Source of the DNA: Dictyophora rubrovolvata
Lineage: Eukaryota; Basidiomycota; Agaricomycetes; Phallales; Phallaceae
Assembly: GCA_029959195.1 (NCBI GenBank)
Contig: CP114125.1
Span: 186,001 to 250,000 of the forward strand
Direction: 5' to 3'
DNA length: 64,000 bases
Shown: piece after piece, positions 22,070-33,452 of the stretch
Numbering within the stretch: the first letter of the stretch is position 1
Layout of the letters: each line of letters starts with the position of its first letter
Program-made: the position numbers and the translations under genes
The notes under the pieces: generated by a model
Told to the model about the DNA's origin: nothing
What the model saw: only the letters and a program-made list of their open reading frames with translations
Database searches by the model: none

Positions 22070-22115
22070 TCAAATCTGATGTGCCTTTAGCATTTAGTGG
22101 AGACTGGAGTTAGGT
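22005..22115 (-). repeat. MULE 5' leader region
   Basis: This is the sequence upstream of and around the first transposase codons that recurs at 12716-12810. It probably includes the 5' terminal region of the element. Confidence 0.6.
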
Positions 22116-22860
22116 CAGTCCGAGTGGGTGGATGGACTCACCGTTCTAAACCATGATTGTAATTTATGAAACCTTACAATATCGTCAACTGCATGATGGT
22201 GTCTAATAAGCAAAGAAGATATAACTGAACGGGGTTTACATAACTACATACTCTTTAGTGTAGTCGGTTCAATTTGGCTATGTTACCAATATTACTTCTG
22301 TTGGACTAAACATCGGGTGCAACAGTGTAAAAGTCTTCCGACTTTTACACAAGAACTTCAGATAAAACGAGGATCAGACAACAATGAGTGTAGTAACCTT
22401 CGTAGAATTAGAAGCTAAAGAATAAAATATCTACATCTCGAGTATTTATAAGAAAAAGAAAGATTATCTAATAAGAAATAAAAGGAAACTTATGGAAAGA
22501 AACTATTAATAAAGATAAAGAAATAAATGAAAGTAAGACAAGCTGACTACGTCTGTAGTCTCCGACTCGGGGAACTCGGATAAGAGTCCAGACTCTTACA
22601 AACAGCGACAAGTTGAAGTGATTGATGGAAATTATGATTCAATTATCGTTCCGCAAAACCGGTCAGTGCCAAATGACAGCGTGATTAATTTAACTTGATC
22701 TTTCCATATAAAACGGTGGCGATCAGACTATGACATTGAGAAGTCTCGTACTCTCCCCATCACTGAGAGGAGACAGGTGTACATTGGGTGTACACGTAAG
22801 CAACTGTACTCAAGTAGCGGCAACATCCGCCTCACTCCGCCCAACAAAAACTTTCGCAGC
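22116..22860. other. Intergenic with F-box gene promoter
   Basis: No gene recognised. A TATAAAA box at 22707-22713 lies about 150 bp upstream of the F-box gene start. Confidence 0.45.
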
Positions 22861-24555
22861 ATGCCTGCGTTTAGCCAACTCCCCTGCGAAATCTTCAGAG
22901 AAATAATGCTTTATACCTACCCATATATACCGGAGCCGGAGGATTACGATCATCCCCAGTTGGACCTCCAAGTACTATCACCTCCCATAGTCGCATCCCA
23001 TGTTTGTCGCTCGTGGAGACGTACACTTCTGTCTGATTCTACAATGTGGACGTGTCTTTCAATCCCGGGGGTGAAAAGCGACGGGCTAATGGAGATGCTG
23101 CGGCGATCTGGTTCTTCATCATTAAACGTATTTATCGAACTAAAGTTTAAAAACTATCGCCAGCTAATGGCCTATGGCGACACAAACGTACTTTCCATTC
23201 TTTTTCAAGAACTGCATCGGTTTAAGGTATTGCACCTCCAGATGGATCATCACGCTTCTCTTCCTGCCTATATTTCTCCTTATCCATGGTCTCAACAAAT
23301 TTTGTCGTCCCTTCAACGACCCGCGCCGCAACTACAGACGTTCTGTTTTCGCAATGCTGACCATCCCATCGATAAAACATTTCTGGACACACTATTTTCG
23401 GGAGATGCGCCGAATCTTGAGCGCATTCATTATCTACCTCCCTACGACTTCCTAGAAGTAAATTATCCTTTATTCCATAATCTATCCGAGGTGTACCTCA
23501 CTTTGCCCTGTCCCTCTACTGTGAATTTTGGTCGTTTTCTCGATTTTCTGGAATTATCGCCCCGCCTTAAATTACTTTTCGTTGCCTCTGGTTGGGAAGA
23601 AACATCCTTTGAGGGTTCTTGGCGCGTGATTGATCTGCCATGTCTTCAAAGACTTGTGCTCTTCACACATCTCACGATTGAAATAGTGGAGCTGATCTTG
23701 GAGTTCGTGAAAGTTCCCTCAACCTTCAACTGGGTTATCAGTGCCTCTCACTTGGTGGAACTTGAAGGGCCGCCATCCTTACTTCGACTTGTGTCTCAAG
23801 CACACTTCACATCTCTCAATATTACATTAACCCATTGGGGACCCATATACCTATTTTTTGAAGAACAAGACGGCATAAACTCTCACTATACCAACCAATT
23901 CGATGTCAATCGTCTCGAGTATTCCTATGAAGAAACATCGAATCTACTGAAATTTTGGGAACCGCTGATGGACTCCGTCGTATCCTCTATCACTCACTTA
24001 GAACTTGTATTTAAATGTACGTCTCTGCTTGACGAGGACTACACGATGCTTCCGATCATTCTCGGGACAATAGATAGTCTGGAATTCGTGATTATCAGAC
24101 AAGGCAAATTCAACAATCTCCAATCAATTTATGTATGTTTGTCAGCACTGGTACCAAATCCGGAACAAGTAGAAGCCTTCGAATGCAGGCCGAGTACAGA
24201 AAATCCGATACCTGATCCTGATTTGGACTCGATATCTACCGATGATTCTGAAGACGACTCTTCCACCGATTCTGGCCAACCAACGCTGACGTCAGAAGAT
24301 ACCTCGGAGTCCTACCGGCTAACATCTGCTGGAACCTTTCCTTGCCCTCGTCTTCGCGAACTAACCGTGGCAATTGATGGCCAATTAGATATGACGTGCG
24401 CAGTCATGCTTCGCGTGTGTTATACTAGACGTCAAGAAGAAGGATATCCCTTACAAATATTTGTTCATTGCCCTGGAATGAATGAAAAGGTTGCATCCAT
24501 CCTGCGGCTTGGAGAAAATAGTGACATTCACGTCTCGTCTGATCCACTTGATTAA
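22861..24555 (+). CDS. F-box protein with LRR-like C-terminal region
   Basis: A single 564-residue frame opens with MPAFSQLPCEIFREIMLYTY (F-box) followed by VASHVCRSWRRTLLSDSTMW, the same block arrangement as the 8-12 kb pair, so it belongs to the same broad family though clearly diverged. Leucine-spaced repeats follow (FHNLSEVYLTLP, LQRLVLFTHLTIE), then an acidic Asp/Ser-rich stretch (residues about 470-510) and LRELTVAID near the end. ATG 22861 is chosen because the upstream in-frame extension begins only with GTG and lacks F-box features. Predicted role: substrate receptor of an SCF ubiquitin ligase; the substrate is unknown. No intron needed; the frame is intact. Confidence 0.85.
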   Translation: MPAFSQLPCEIFREIMLYTYPYIPEPEDYDHPQLDLQVLSPPIVASHVCRSWRRTLLSDSTMWTCLSIPGVKSDGLMEMLRRSGSSSLNVFIELKFKNYRQLMAYGDTNVLSILFQELHRFKVLHLQMDHHASLPAYISPYPWSQQILSSLQRPAPQLQTFCFRNADHPIDKTFLDTLFSGDAPNLERIHYLPPYDFLEVNYPLFHNLSEVYLTLPCPSTVNFGRFLDFLELSPRLKLLFVASGWEETSFEGSWRVIDLPCLQRLVLFTHLTIEIVELILEFVKVPSTFNWVISASHLVELEGPPSLLRLVSQAHFTSLNITLTHWGPIYLFFEEQDGINSHYTNQFDVNRLEYSYEETSNLLKFWEPLMDSVVSSITHLELVFKCTSLLDEDYTMLPIILGTIDSLEFVIIRQGKFNNLQSIYVCLSALVPNPEQVEAFECRPSTENPIPDPDLDSISTDDSEDDSSTDSGQPTLTSEDTSESYRLTSAGTFPCPRLRELTVAIDGQLDMTCAVMLRVCYTRRQEEGYPLQIFVHCPGMNEKVASILRLGENSDIHVSSDPLD

Positions 24556-25231
24556 GGATCGACGTTTTTGGCATACAGATTTGTCAGCGATGCTCCTTTC
24601 GCTTCATGGCCATGGTGAGTAATATATGCCCTTTTATTGTTGAATCCGCTTCCATATTGATAATATTATTCCAAGATATTAATATATCAACACTCATATC
24701 ACCTACTCTACTTACAGAATCAGGAGTTCATCTGTTGTTTATACATACGATGGATATGGTCCGGCTGCATGCAAGGGCTCCCGCGCCTCTAGTGTGCCAA
24801 TTTTCACTTCTAACTATCTGCACCAACATTTCACAGACGCGACAACCTTCACCACGCTTCATTGTGTCCCATTCTAAACCTTCAAACAATTTTATCCGAT
24901 TTTCTTACGCGTATATTTGCGCTCAATCCATTCTGACTCGGACAAAATACTTCTACTATCACTGATGTCTAGCTTTTCTAACTTGAAATCCACATTCTTA
25001 TTCTATGCCTTATCCGTTTCAACTTCCACGATTATGTGGAATGTGAATGGGAAAACCCTAATTTGTATAATTGTACATTAATTTGTTCAAAAATTTCACG
25101 CGTATATATACATCACAAAGCAAAACACCAATCACATCCATCAGAGCTGCAGAGCACCATCGCGCCGACGCCACTCCCTGTCGGAGTCTCTGCTACCAAC
25201 GGGGTATGAGATCTACCCTCGGCGATAACCA
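24556..25231. other. Intergenic between convergent genes
   Basis: This AT-rich stretch separates the 3' ends of the F-box gene and the next minus-strand gene. No domain was seen in the open frame at 24606-24965. Confidence 0.4.
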
Positions 25232-26553
25232 TTAACTATGTGTGTGCGACAGAGAGGGACAGGAAGCACCGTACCTATCCAAAAACGTTGAATGCATATC
25301 AGAATCCGCCCAGACTTTTTGGGCGTATTGTAAAGATCGGCTTGTTATACAATTTGAACAGGCAACTTGATCGCATAAACGAGTTTGAGATTGACAGAAC
25401 GGACAATTTGATGGGATTGACGTTTGTGGTGTTGATGTTGGTGTTATTTCGTTGGTGTAGTTTTCGAAGGGTAGGGTGTGAAATGGAAATGCCGGGGAAG
25501 TTGGAGGCGAGGACATGGTGAACTCGCTGTATACTGAACGTGAAGGAGATTGTTGTTCCATATTCATTTCTATGAAAAGATTCCGTGGAAGGAAGGTTAA
25601 ACTTGAGCTGTGCGCGGGACGAGCAAGGAACTTACGTGGAGCAAATTGTTTTTCCAGATCTGAGGGGTCTTCGGTATTAATATCGACCATGCCACAGGTT
25701 ACGCGTTCTTGAACGGCTTGTAATTCGGATTCTTCAAGTTCGGCGAGATATTCTGCTATTACAGCATCTTCGTATTCGGTATCAGTGAGAGAAGAGTCTT
25801 CTTCCGTTGATATATTAGGTGGGTTTCCTGAGTAAAAATGTTAATATAAACTGCGTGGAAGTGATGCAATTCGGTGTACCGGTAAACCCTTCCTCCAACG
25901 CGTTCATGTCTTCGTACATACTTGGGTCAATTGAGCTCCCGAATTCTGTTTCAAAAGATACATTCATCGCATGTCTAGATTTCCGTATTTCATTCAGCAT
26001 GACGCGTCTGTATAACTGAATAAGTATAGTAGCATGGGTGAGCATACCCGAAAACGAAAGCAACGGTGCGGAAAAAAAAACATACCTCATCTTGAAAAAA
26101 CGCGTCCTGATCATCTCCACTTTCTTCACCATTCTCATCATCATCCATTTCCATCTCACAATCATTCTCCACGTCGAATCCATCACTACTAAACGGATGA
26201 TGATCTGAACTTCTCGCTTTTTTAATGGCCTTGCCCCGTTTTTCGCGACGAACCCGCTCAAGACAGTGCGCTTTGAAACGATCACGAAGCAATTGTCCAG
26301 CGGGTGAATCATCGAATCTCCCAGCGCTTCTGCCGCCACCATTCAGCGTTCTAGAGGAATTTTGTGATTTGTATTGTCTTTTTCGGTGAGAAGTTTGAAC
26401 AACGACGGAGTTGCTGCCCGGCCTAGATTGTGTTGATGCGCCGCCGCGGCTTAGTGGCGACGAATGTTCTGGTGAATATAGACTTCGAAAAAAGTTGGGC
26501 TTGTGCCCTTTTGAGCTTAGCGGGGATGAGTCTGGTGTTATTGTGCAATGCAT
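25232..26553 (-). CDS. RPA-interacting protein (RPAIN) homologue
   Basis: Four exons (26553-26086, 26015-25880, 25827-25636, 25569-25232) with GT-AG introns and consistent phases give 377 residues. Near residue 80-110 LRDRFKAHCLERVRREKRG matches the basic N-terminal helix of RPA-interacting proteins. The centre is acidic and helical (EYEDAVIAEYLAELEESELQ), and CPFCQSQTRLCDQVACSNC resembles the C-terminal zinc finger (CxxC-x9-CxxC). The family carries replication protein A into the nucleus. The N-terminal 70 residues and the linker before the zinc finger are Ser/Pro-rich and probably disordered. An ACGCGT box lies about 70 bp upstream of the ATG, fitting G1/S control of a replication-linked gene. 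The assignment rests on motif pattern, not on alignment. Confidence 0.62.
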
Positions 26554-26621
26554 TTTGTGATGGGTGAGAGCTTGAGTTTGAAAACGCGGTGGGCGGTAGA
26601 GATTTAAATTGCGGGGCGCGG

Positions 26622-26627
26622 ACGCGT
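26622..26627. promoter_or_regulatory. MCB-like ACGCGT box upstream of the RPAIN homologue
   Basis: ACGCGT within GCGGACGCGTGGACGCGG, 69 bp upstream of the ATG at 26553. ACGCGT is the MluI cell-cycle box bound by MBF in yeasts; function here is inferred. Confidence 0.4.
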
Positions 26628-27457
26628 GGACGCGGTACTCATCCTGGGCCGGGTGACTAAGCGCTAAGCGCTCAGCACGGGTGTCGTCGTCGCGAAGATT
26701 TGAACTTCAACGATATTTGAATGTCCACTCGCATTGCCCACTAAGTATTACCCATGGACACAATACCTATAGTGACCTATAGCTAGGCAACAGCATGAAT
26801 GGCGAAAGACGAGGTAATGGACTGGAAACACGTGTATTATTCGACGTGAGACGCGGCAGTCATGGCACAATATATTGGGCATCTACGTATACGACAAAGA
26901 ATCTGAAAATTCGTTTGTGAAAGTTTTAATAGTGTGTATGATTTTTATATGCAGTTCCTTTTTTATTTGGGATAAATTGTTATTTTGTTTTCATCCTTGC
27001 CCGGAGACAGCATTTTTATGTATATGGACAAAGCAAAAGGGTTTCTGGGTTTTTAAATGTAGATGTAAATATTCAATACTGATGGAGAAAGCTCGTTGGT
27101 GGAAGACAATATTACGATGTCGAGTAATCAAAGTGTATCGTTGACTCGTGAATTATGCGTAAAGAATTAATACACTCTCATCTTTCGGCGTTTACGCTCC
27201 TCCTCCGAGTCAAGGATAATGCTTTTGGCTAGGCTCATCGCTTTTTGGCTTTGTCGTCAGCTAATGTTGATGAGTTGCTGTGTTCGAAACCCGAGCTTGT
27301 TAAGGCGATCTTGAAGACATTGATTATCTTGAAAGCTACTTTCAACGTATTTAACTCCAGCAAACCAAGGGTTGTTGAGGCTGGGGCCGCAGTTTGAAAG
27401 ACGAAGAAGTTGATGGTGTAGTATTTGAGGAAGTCGTAGTAGCTGCTACCTGAGGTT
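26628..27457. other. Intergenic, possible extra exon of the next gene
   Basis: On the minus strand 27430-27185 reads YYDFLKYYTINFFVFQ, LGLLELNTLKVAF and ends TLADDKAKKR. It looks coding but is in a different frame from the upstream exons, and I could not place a splice junction. Confidence 0.35.
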
Positions 27458-27822
27458 TCAAAGATAGGAAAGCACCAATTTTTCGTTCTCGTCGTTCCGC
27501 TTCAACCCTTCGATTTCGGTGTATCTTCCGTTTCCAAAGACATGGCTGAATTCGTGCCAGACTGCCAGTGACTCATCCGACATTGTCAAACGTTCTTTCT
27601 TCAAAGGGGGCTTCCTACAAATTCAACGGTTGAACGAAGCCAACAAAACAGATACGAAAAGGACGACTTGTTCTTACCTGCTTCAATGGGTAGACCCGGT
27701 AGAGTCCTTGGACTGTTATTGATTCCTGGTAAGAAGGTTCTCAGTTTCACTGACTCGGACGATACCGCCCTAATGACGAATTCGGTAAATGTAACCCACT
27801 GGGTAGCGACCGTGGCATTCAT
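27458..27822 (-). CDS. Hypothetical protein, two exons, possibly incomplete
   Basis: Starting at ATG 27822, MNATVATQWVTFTEFVIRAV to LPGLPIEA joins across a GT-AG intron (about 27615-27677) to KPPLKKERLTMSDESLAVW and HEFSHVFGNGRYTEIEG, stopping at 27458. The product is about 100 residues. A further coding-looking stretch in another frame follows to 27185, so this may be a longer gene with an unresolved exon or a decayed one. No family recognised. Confidence 0.4.
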
Positions 27823-28006
27823 GTACAAGTGAATGTTATCCCGAATGTACTCTTGTCAATTTGTCGGCGGCAAGAGGGGGGCGTCTTCCGATGATACGTA
27901 AGATCCTTATGTAAGTCACACGTATCACAACAAAAAATGAATCAAATCCATGTATTTTGCCTATATTTCTACAATAACTATCTATTTAAATTCCCTCGTC
28001 TGAAAT

Positions 28007-29670
28007 TCATTTCTTAATTAACCTCCCCCTCTCCTCCCCCTCTTCATTTTCATAAAGGACATACCAATAATCGGCGCATTCATCAACGCCAAGCAAAGTA
28101 CATCCTTCGGGTGGAACAGGCACAAATGGCAAATCGTCAACGTCAATGGTTGGATAGGGTGTCTCACTACTAGTAGGAGGCTGTGGTATAATGGATTGAC
28201 TGGTGCCGGTGCTCGCCGAGGGCACGGAGTTGTGGCTCGTTCCGACGGAGGCACCGTGGGTGGTGAAGGAATATGTATCGGAAGAAGCTGTTGATGCTTC
28301 AGACAGAACATTGATTGGACGGACTGGTTCAGGGGTAGGTGGGGAGGCGGTGGAGGCAGAACTTTCAGAAGGATAACCAGTGGAAAAGGTGGAAACACCC
28401 GATGTCGCCGCTTGTACTAAGGGAGTAGAATTTCCTTCGGGACGTGTCGTTTCAGGTCCTTGTGCGCTGTTAATGACTGGCCAATATTCCTTGTAAAACC
28501 TCAACGCCTGGGCTACTTCTGCAGCGCTGGGAACGGATGGATGTCTCTCTTCAACGTCTTCCACTCCGGGCGTATCATTCTGTGGCTGATCACCGTCGCT
28601 TCGGTTCTTTCCGGTTTTTTTGGTAGCCTTGTTTATTGAAGTTTCCAAAGTCTATTAGAAAAAGTACGAAACGGGGTATTGATTTTACTCACCGGTACGA
28701 CAGGAACATCGTTCTCAGCAAAAGCATCGTCTTCTTCCTCGGACCCAGATACATAAAGGCCATCATCGGAGTCATATTCATATTCAGAGTCGGCATCTTC
28801 AACAGCCGGACCGAAAGGACCTTCGCTGGCCGTTCCTTTGTTTACTTCCCTCGCGGACTTCGCGTCATCAGAAGAGGGAGATACTTCCTTTGTTTCAACA
28901 GAAGAAAGGGGTGGTTTGGATGCCGGCTCAAGGGGACGCGTTAATAAGTACGAAGGTGGTTCAAGTTGGTGTGCTGTGGAAATTGCCTGCCTTCTGGCGG
29001 GGACTTCACCTGAGGATTCCTCGTTGTCCTCTCCCGCTTTTTTATCCTCACGCTTGTCAAGCGAGAGTGCACCTAATTTATTGGTAAATGGAAAAGAACT
29101 ATCGACAATGAATTAGGACGATGCATTCTCAAGACAACACATTATCACTTACAGGGCCTGTGATTGGCTCCTTCGAATCGTCGACGTGCTCGCACGATTC
29201 CTATCGAAGAAAGGATCATCTATACAACGTGGGATCCATTGGGATCCTGTATGAGATACAAGTGCACCAGCGTGAGCTACACCTCCCTGTGGGGAGCAAG
29301 CCATCAACCGCCGGTAAACCTGCAGTCTCATCAGGTCCACAAAGGCCACCCCAACTCGTCAGTCATTTGAATTAAACGACGAAAACTATTATTTCTTACC
29401 ACTTTCCTCATCGTTTGGGGTCGGAGATTCGGGCCCCGTCGCATGGGCATCCCCATTTGAATAATCCCACCGATTTCTTATCATCGGACCGAAGGGGAAC
29501 TCATCGTGCGGATATGGGGGCAATGAGTTATGGCGCAGGCCCGCAGTAGTGAGAGGCAAAGCCACAGAAGGTAGGGGAGGGTTGGATGGGTATGTGAATT
29601 GGGAAGGGTTTGATAAGGAGGTGTTGGACTTGTTGTTGAGATTAAAGAATCTTCCTAGTAAGGATGGCAT
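28007..29670 (-). CDS. Large disordered protein of unknown function
   Basis: Four exons with GT-AG introns can be followed from ATG 29670 (MPSLLGRFFNLNNKSNT). Exon 2 (about 29345-29155) contains VDLMRLQVYRRLMACSPQGG. Exon 3 (about 29095-28695) is acidic (EDADSEYEYDSDDGLYVSG). Exon 4 to 28007 includes PSAAEVAQALRFYKEYWPV, a Ser/Thr/Pro-rich stretch, and the C-terminal block CTLLGVDECADYWYVLYENE. The compact C-terminal block and the exon-2 helix are the only parts likely to fold. Domain unknown; composition and conserved splicing support a real nuclear-encoded gene. Confidence 0.6.
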
Positions 29671-30828
29671 ATTGGGAGGTTGAGAGAGGGGGTATGATTG
29701 GGATGGTAAAAAAAAACACGGGAACGCAGGTTCGTGATTGATTTACTCCGTAACTGTGCTCAGGCTTATATGGAGTTCCGCGAGGCAGGATGGACGAGAC
29801 CGTTAACAGTTTGAGTTTGTCAACTATGTCCGAAACTGTGTGTCCTTGCCCGTCCATGACAATAGATGATTGTGTGTCCTTCATCTAAGTGGACACTGAG
29901 TAGAAGATACGTTTGTGGACCGATTAGGACATGGTGGGATTTCAAGTGGGTCCGTCTGCGTATGCTCGTAATGCCTCTTCCATCGTTGTCCATACGTAAT
30001 TTATGACGCTACTTTAGAAACATTGCGAGCAGATTGGCGATGGTCAATGCGGCGGATTTTGAAGCCGTCTTCTATGCAAGGTTGTGCATCACCTTTCAAT
30101 TCAGTATTAACAACCACTTCGAATCAAAATATGACTTTGCAACGCCGAAGATAAGATGCAACCCACGCTGTAAATGAGGGACTTTTTAGAGGACTCCATT
30201 GTGAAGCATTCCCGAATGACATACAATAATGTAGGTAAGGCTTACATAAAGATAGAAAGAATGCTAGAGATTTAAACAGGGCTTTGGATAGATTTAAGTA
30301 TTGCCATTCAAAAGAATTAGCAGGTGCTCAATAGTCAAAATACGACCCAGACTTCTCGTCCGCATCGTGCCTTTATCACCGTATCTAAGCTTCAAGGACC
30401 CGCCCACATCATCATTACCAATGAAATACCGTAGGTTTATCAGTTCTGTCCGTTGCGACTTTAGAAACAGTTTTGCACTGTCCTCCGAAGTTGACTTCAG
30501 TCTAACGGCCATTTTTCTGAATGCAGCGTCGGTTTTCTCAGTAAACAATTTGTATGCCCCCCGCCAGTTCGTCTTTTGTGAAGATAATGATAATTCGTAA
30601 TGAGTGATTCAGCAAATTTGGGGGTGCGGGTAATTTGCGGGGACCAGATTCTGCCACGTACTCGAAGCATCGCAAAGATTTACGTTTATTTATTTATCAA
30701 ATTTAGTGAGTATCGTTACAGGTTGGGGGTACTAAAACTAACAGAACGAAAAAAAACACGAGTGGATAAAACGACACAGAGGAATCCCAAACGCCGGCTA
30801 GTAATTACAAATTTGCGTGTGTTGACTT
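29671..30828. other. Intergenic with an orphan minus-strand frame
   Basis: A minus-strand frame at 30294-30575 reads TNWRGAYKLFTEKTDAAFRK and continues to LLILLNGNT, but it has no ATG before an internal Met and an upstream exon was not found. It may be an exon of an unrecognised gene or a relic. The rest shows nothing. Confidence 0.35.
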
Positions 30829-31396
30829 CTATTTTTTGGTGTCGGGTGCATCGGGGTTTTTACATGCAATGATTTTGATTTTTTCCGCTGAAACGACTTC
30901 ATTGCTTTCCATTTTGAATTGCGGGTTTTTTACTATGAATGTCCAGACATCGTCGCATAGCCGGTACGTCCTCAAGTGACCCTAAAATACCCACAAATGG
31001 GATGGTGTCAGAAACAATCGAAATTCAGTTCCGATAGGTTACCTTGAGGGACGTCTTTGTTTTAACATGTTTTGCCAGTGTATCTGCCAACGACTTGTCG
31101 AACTAAAATACCATGCATGGCACAAGAGCACAAAAGCCGTGAGCGTTAATGAGTCGGGGGATGATCCGGTATAAACGAGAAAGGCGAGATAATCACCTGA
31201 GCGAGAACCTTCATCGCCAACTGCGGTGTTATAGTACCATCAGTAATCAATTCGTCAAGCGAGTCCGTGAGGGCCATGCCAATCCTGGGAGAGACGGTAT
31301 GCCCTGAGAATCGAGGAACGAAGATAAGAAGACGCAAATCACGCACGAAGATCCTCTATAGAATTCGTAATATACAGTCTCCTTTGCTGTTGTCAT
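30829..31396 (-). CDS. TOA2: Transcription initiation factor IIA small (gamma) subunit
   Basis: Four exons (31396-31347, 31284-31197, 31102-31043, 30981-30829) with GT-AG introns give a protein of about 116 residues, the usual TFIIA-gamma length. It reads [80 protein letters not shown] and [11 protein letters not shown]. These are the N-terminal four-helix and C-terminal beta-barrel parts of TFIIA-gamma. It joins TFIIA alpha/beta to stabilise TBP on the TATA box in the nucleus. The start follows from the conserved YYEFYR at the N-terminus. The frame is intact and identification is secure. Confidence 0.96.
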
Positions 31397-31648
31397 TTTT
31401 TCCTACTGCTATGGTGACAAAGTTGAAATAGGTGTGGCGGGCTGTTGAGGAGAAGGAAGTAGGAGGAGGAGGAAGAGGAAGAGGACTCGTCGTTGGGAGT
31501 TATGAGGTGCCTTTAGTCAGCACACTTATGTCATGTGTGAGCACGTGAGCGGGGTGTATGTGTAATTTGCGGAGCTGTAAATTCCGTAACGTAATTGAGC
31601 GCTGCCCAGCCTTTGGAGCAGCAACTCTTCATCTCGTTGCAAATCGTC
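31397..31648. promoter_or_regulatory. Divergent promoter region between TOA2 and the membrane-protein gene
   Basis: The two start codons are 253 bp apart and transcribed away from each other, so this stretch should serve both. It contains a GGAGGAGGAGGAAGAGG purine run (31453-31475) and CACGTG at 31543. No further element is proven. Confidence 0.45.
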
Positions 31649-33015
31649 ATGGTTAGTATATACACCTCAAATTAACAAAAACTTGTCTTATTGATTAAAC
31701 ATCTACTATTATAGCCTAACCTAAACTCATTCTTCACGATCCAAGTATTCAATGTTCTCACCTACTTGTGGTTCACCGCAACCAACGTCTTCGCATTCAC
31801 CCTATCCTTCGGCTGGCGAGATTTTACGGACATTGACCCACCAGATCAATGGAAATACGGCTACGGAATAGGCAAAGAAACATATCTCACTCCCGCGCCT
31901 TGGATTTACATTGTTCTCGTTGCGGTTCACATACTCTTTGCTGGGACGATTGCTTTTGCGCAGTTCACTGAACGAGGGAGAGTTATTGTTGTCGGTGGTC
32001 TTGGCTAGTACGCTCAGTTTCGGTTTTTTTTTGTGCTTGATTCTATTTTGCTGATTGTTGTGCGTGCGCTTAGTCGATGGCCCGTGCTGATGGTTCTGAG
32101 CCTCATTTGGACCGCTACTTGGCTGAGACAATGGTATTATGCCTCTTGGATTTTTGCCGTCGCAGTTGCAGCTCTGGCGATTGAGACGAACCGCACAATT
32201 AAGAGACGGTATCGTCTTCAATATGAACTCGACGTCAAGGAAGAACGTGCGTTCTGTTTTTTTTTTCATACACCTCATTGCTGTGGAGTTGCTCTAACTT
32301 GGTTATTGTCGTAGTTTTCGTCCATGTAACATTTATTTTATACCGTTCTGTGCGATGTTTTCTGAATGCATTTGGGCTGTAGGTTCCGTTCTCATTCTAC
32401 GAAGGCTGGACCATACGTAAGCCCCCCCCCCCCCCCCCCCCCCCCATGTCATGTTGCCAATACCTTCCATTCAATTCAAATGACGTGATCGCTTTGTTCC
32501 TCCGCAGTGATATTACTCGTCAACACCTTCGCAACATTCGCGCCGGTCTCCCAATCATCTGGTTTAGCAAGTAGAATCTTCGCAATCTGGTTTATGTATG
32601 TAAAACGTCTCGAGTCTCGTTACTCGTGCAGAACTTTTTTGACACCCCCAATTTTTCTTTTTCTTTCCAGCATACTCTTATCCGGCCTGGCGTTCCTGTC
32701 ATCATTCAGCTACACAACCGGCGATGTCCCTCATGCGCTTGTCCTGGCACTCGGTCAATTCGCAATATTTGTTCATCAATTCACTCGCGAGGTAACTCGG
32801 TGTTTATCATCTCTTTCGCGTGTATCTCGCTCTTACCTTTTCTTCACATTCCACAGAACAACAACCATCAACACCTTGTTGGGTGGTTTGCATTCGCATT
32901 CGGAATTATCAGCGTTTGGGCCGTGGCATATAGCTCGTGGTTGACCATTCATATCATTAGGCATGGTACCGGGTCTGTTAGGTTGCCCGAGGACAATGCG
33001 GAAGAACGTGCTTAA
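31649..33015 (+). CDS. Multi-pass membrane protein, about eight spans, unknown function
   Basis: Eight coding exons: 31649-31651, 31715-32007, 32074-32246, 32315-32325, 32383-32416, 32508-32595, 32671-32791 and 32857-33015; all introns GT-AG and phases sum to 293 codons plus stop. The first coding exon is the ATG alone, and the fourth is an 11-nt exon coding within ELFVHVPFS. Hydrophobic spans include FFTIQVFNVLTYLWFTATNV, WIYIVLVAVHILFAGTIAF, WPVLMVLSLIWTATWL, WTILILLVNTFATFA, IWFIILLSGLAFLSSFSY and FAFAFGIISVWAVAYSSWL. The short C-terminal tail is acidic (PEDNAEERA). No signal peptide and no enzyme motif. The aromatic-rich multi-helix pattern loosely recalls TspO-like proteins, but I would not assign it. 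The frame is intact. Confidence 0.8.
32422..32445 (+). repeat. (C)24 homopolymer inside an intron
   Basis: Twenty-four consecutive C residues begin five bases after the exon end at 32416 (donor GTAAG then C-run). Such a tract is likely to vary in length. Confidence 0.9.
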
Positions 33016-33452
33016 AACCCGCAAAAGCTGACTCGGAGCAATTAAAGCAAGTTTTGAGTTCTATCGTGTTAAGCTGTGGATCCGAGCTTAGCAAAAATTT
33101 CTTGGAAATAACATGTAACCCTTTTCTCCATCCATATGCTTCTGTACAACAAACAGACTGTTCGTTTTTATACTATGCCGCAATTTATTTGTTTGATATA
33201 CGACGAATTCTCAGACAATACAAGTGTGTTAAGAGTGTAGTGAGGAGTTGTGTGAGAAAGCGATTCGATGGAAATGACATTCATAGAATTATGACTTGTC
33301 TTATCACATACTCTGTCGACAACGACAGACGACGGCAAGGGCCAGTAGAGTTCGCACTAGTATGATTTGGAGTTTCGATTTTTTGCTTTGCGATCATATA
33401 CACGTTTCGAATACAGCATAGAGCAAGAAATACAAATCCTTAAATTTACAAG
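33016..33452. other. Intergenic between convergent genes
   Basis: No gene or repeat recognised; contains the 3' ends of the membrane-protein gene and the BTB gene. Confidence 0.45.

Noticed and set aside
26875-27144. 89-residue plus-strand frame with a hydrophobic segment
   Set aside because: Skewed AT-rich composition, no homologous motif and no convincing start context; likely chance.
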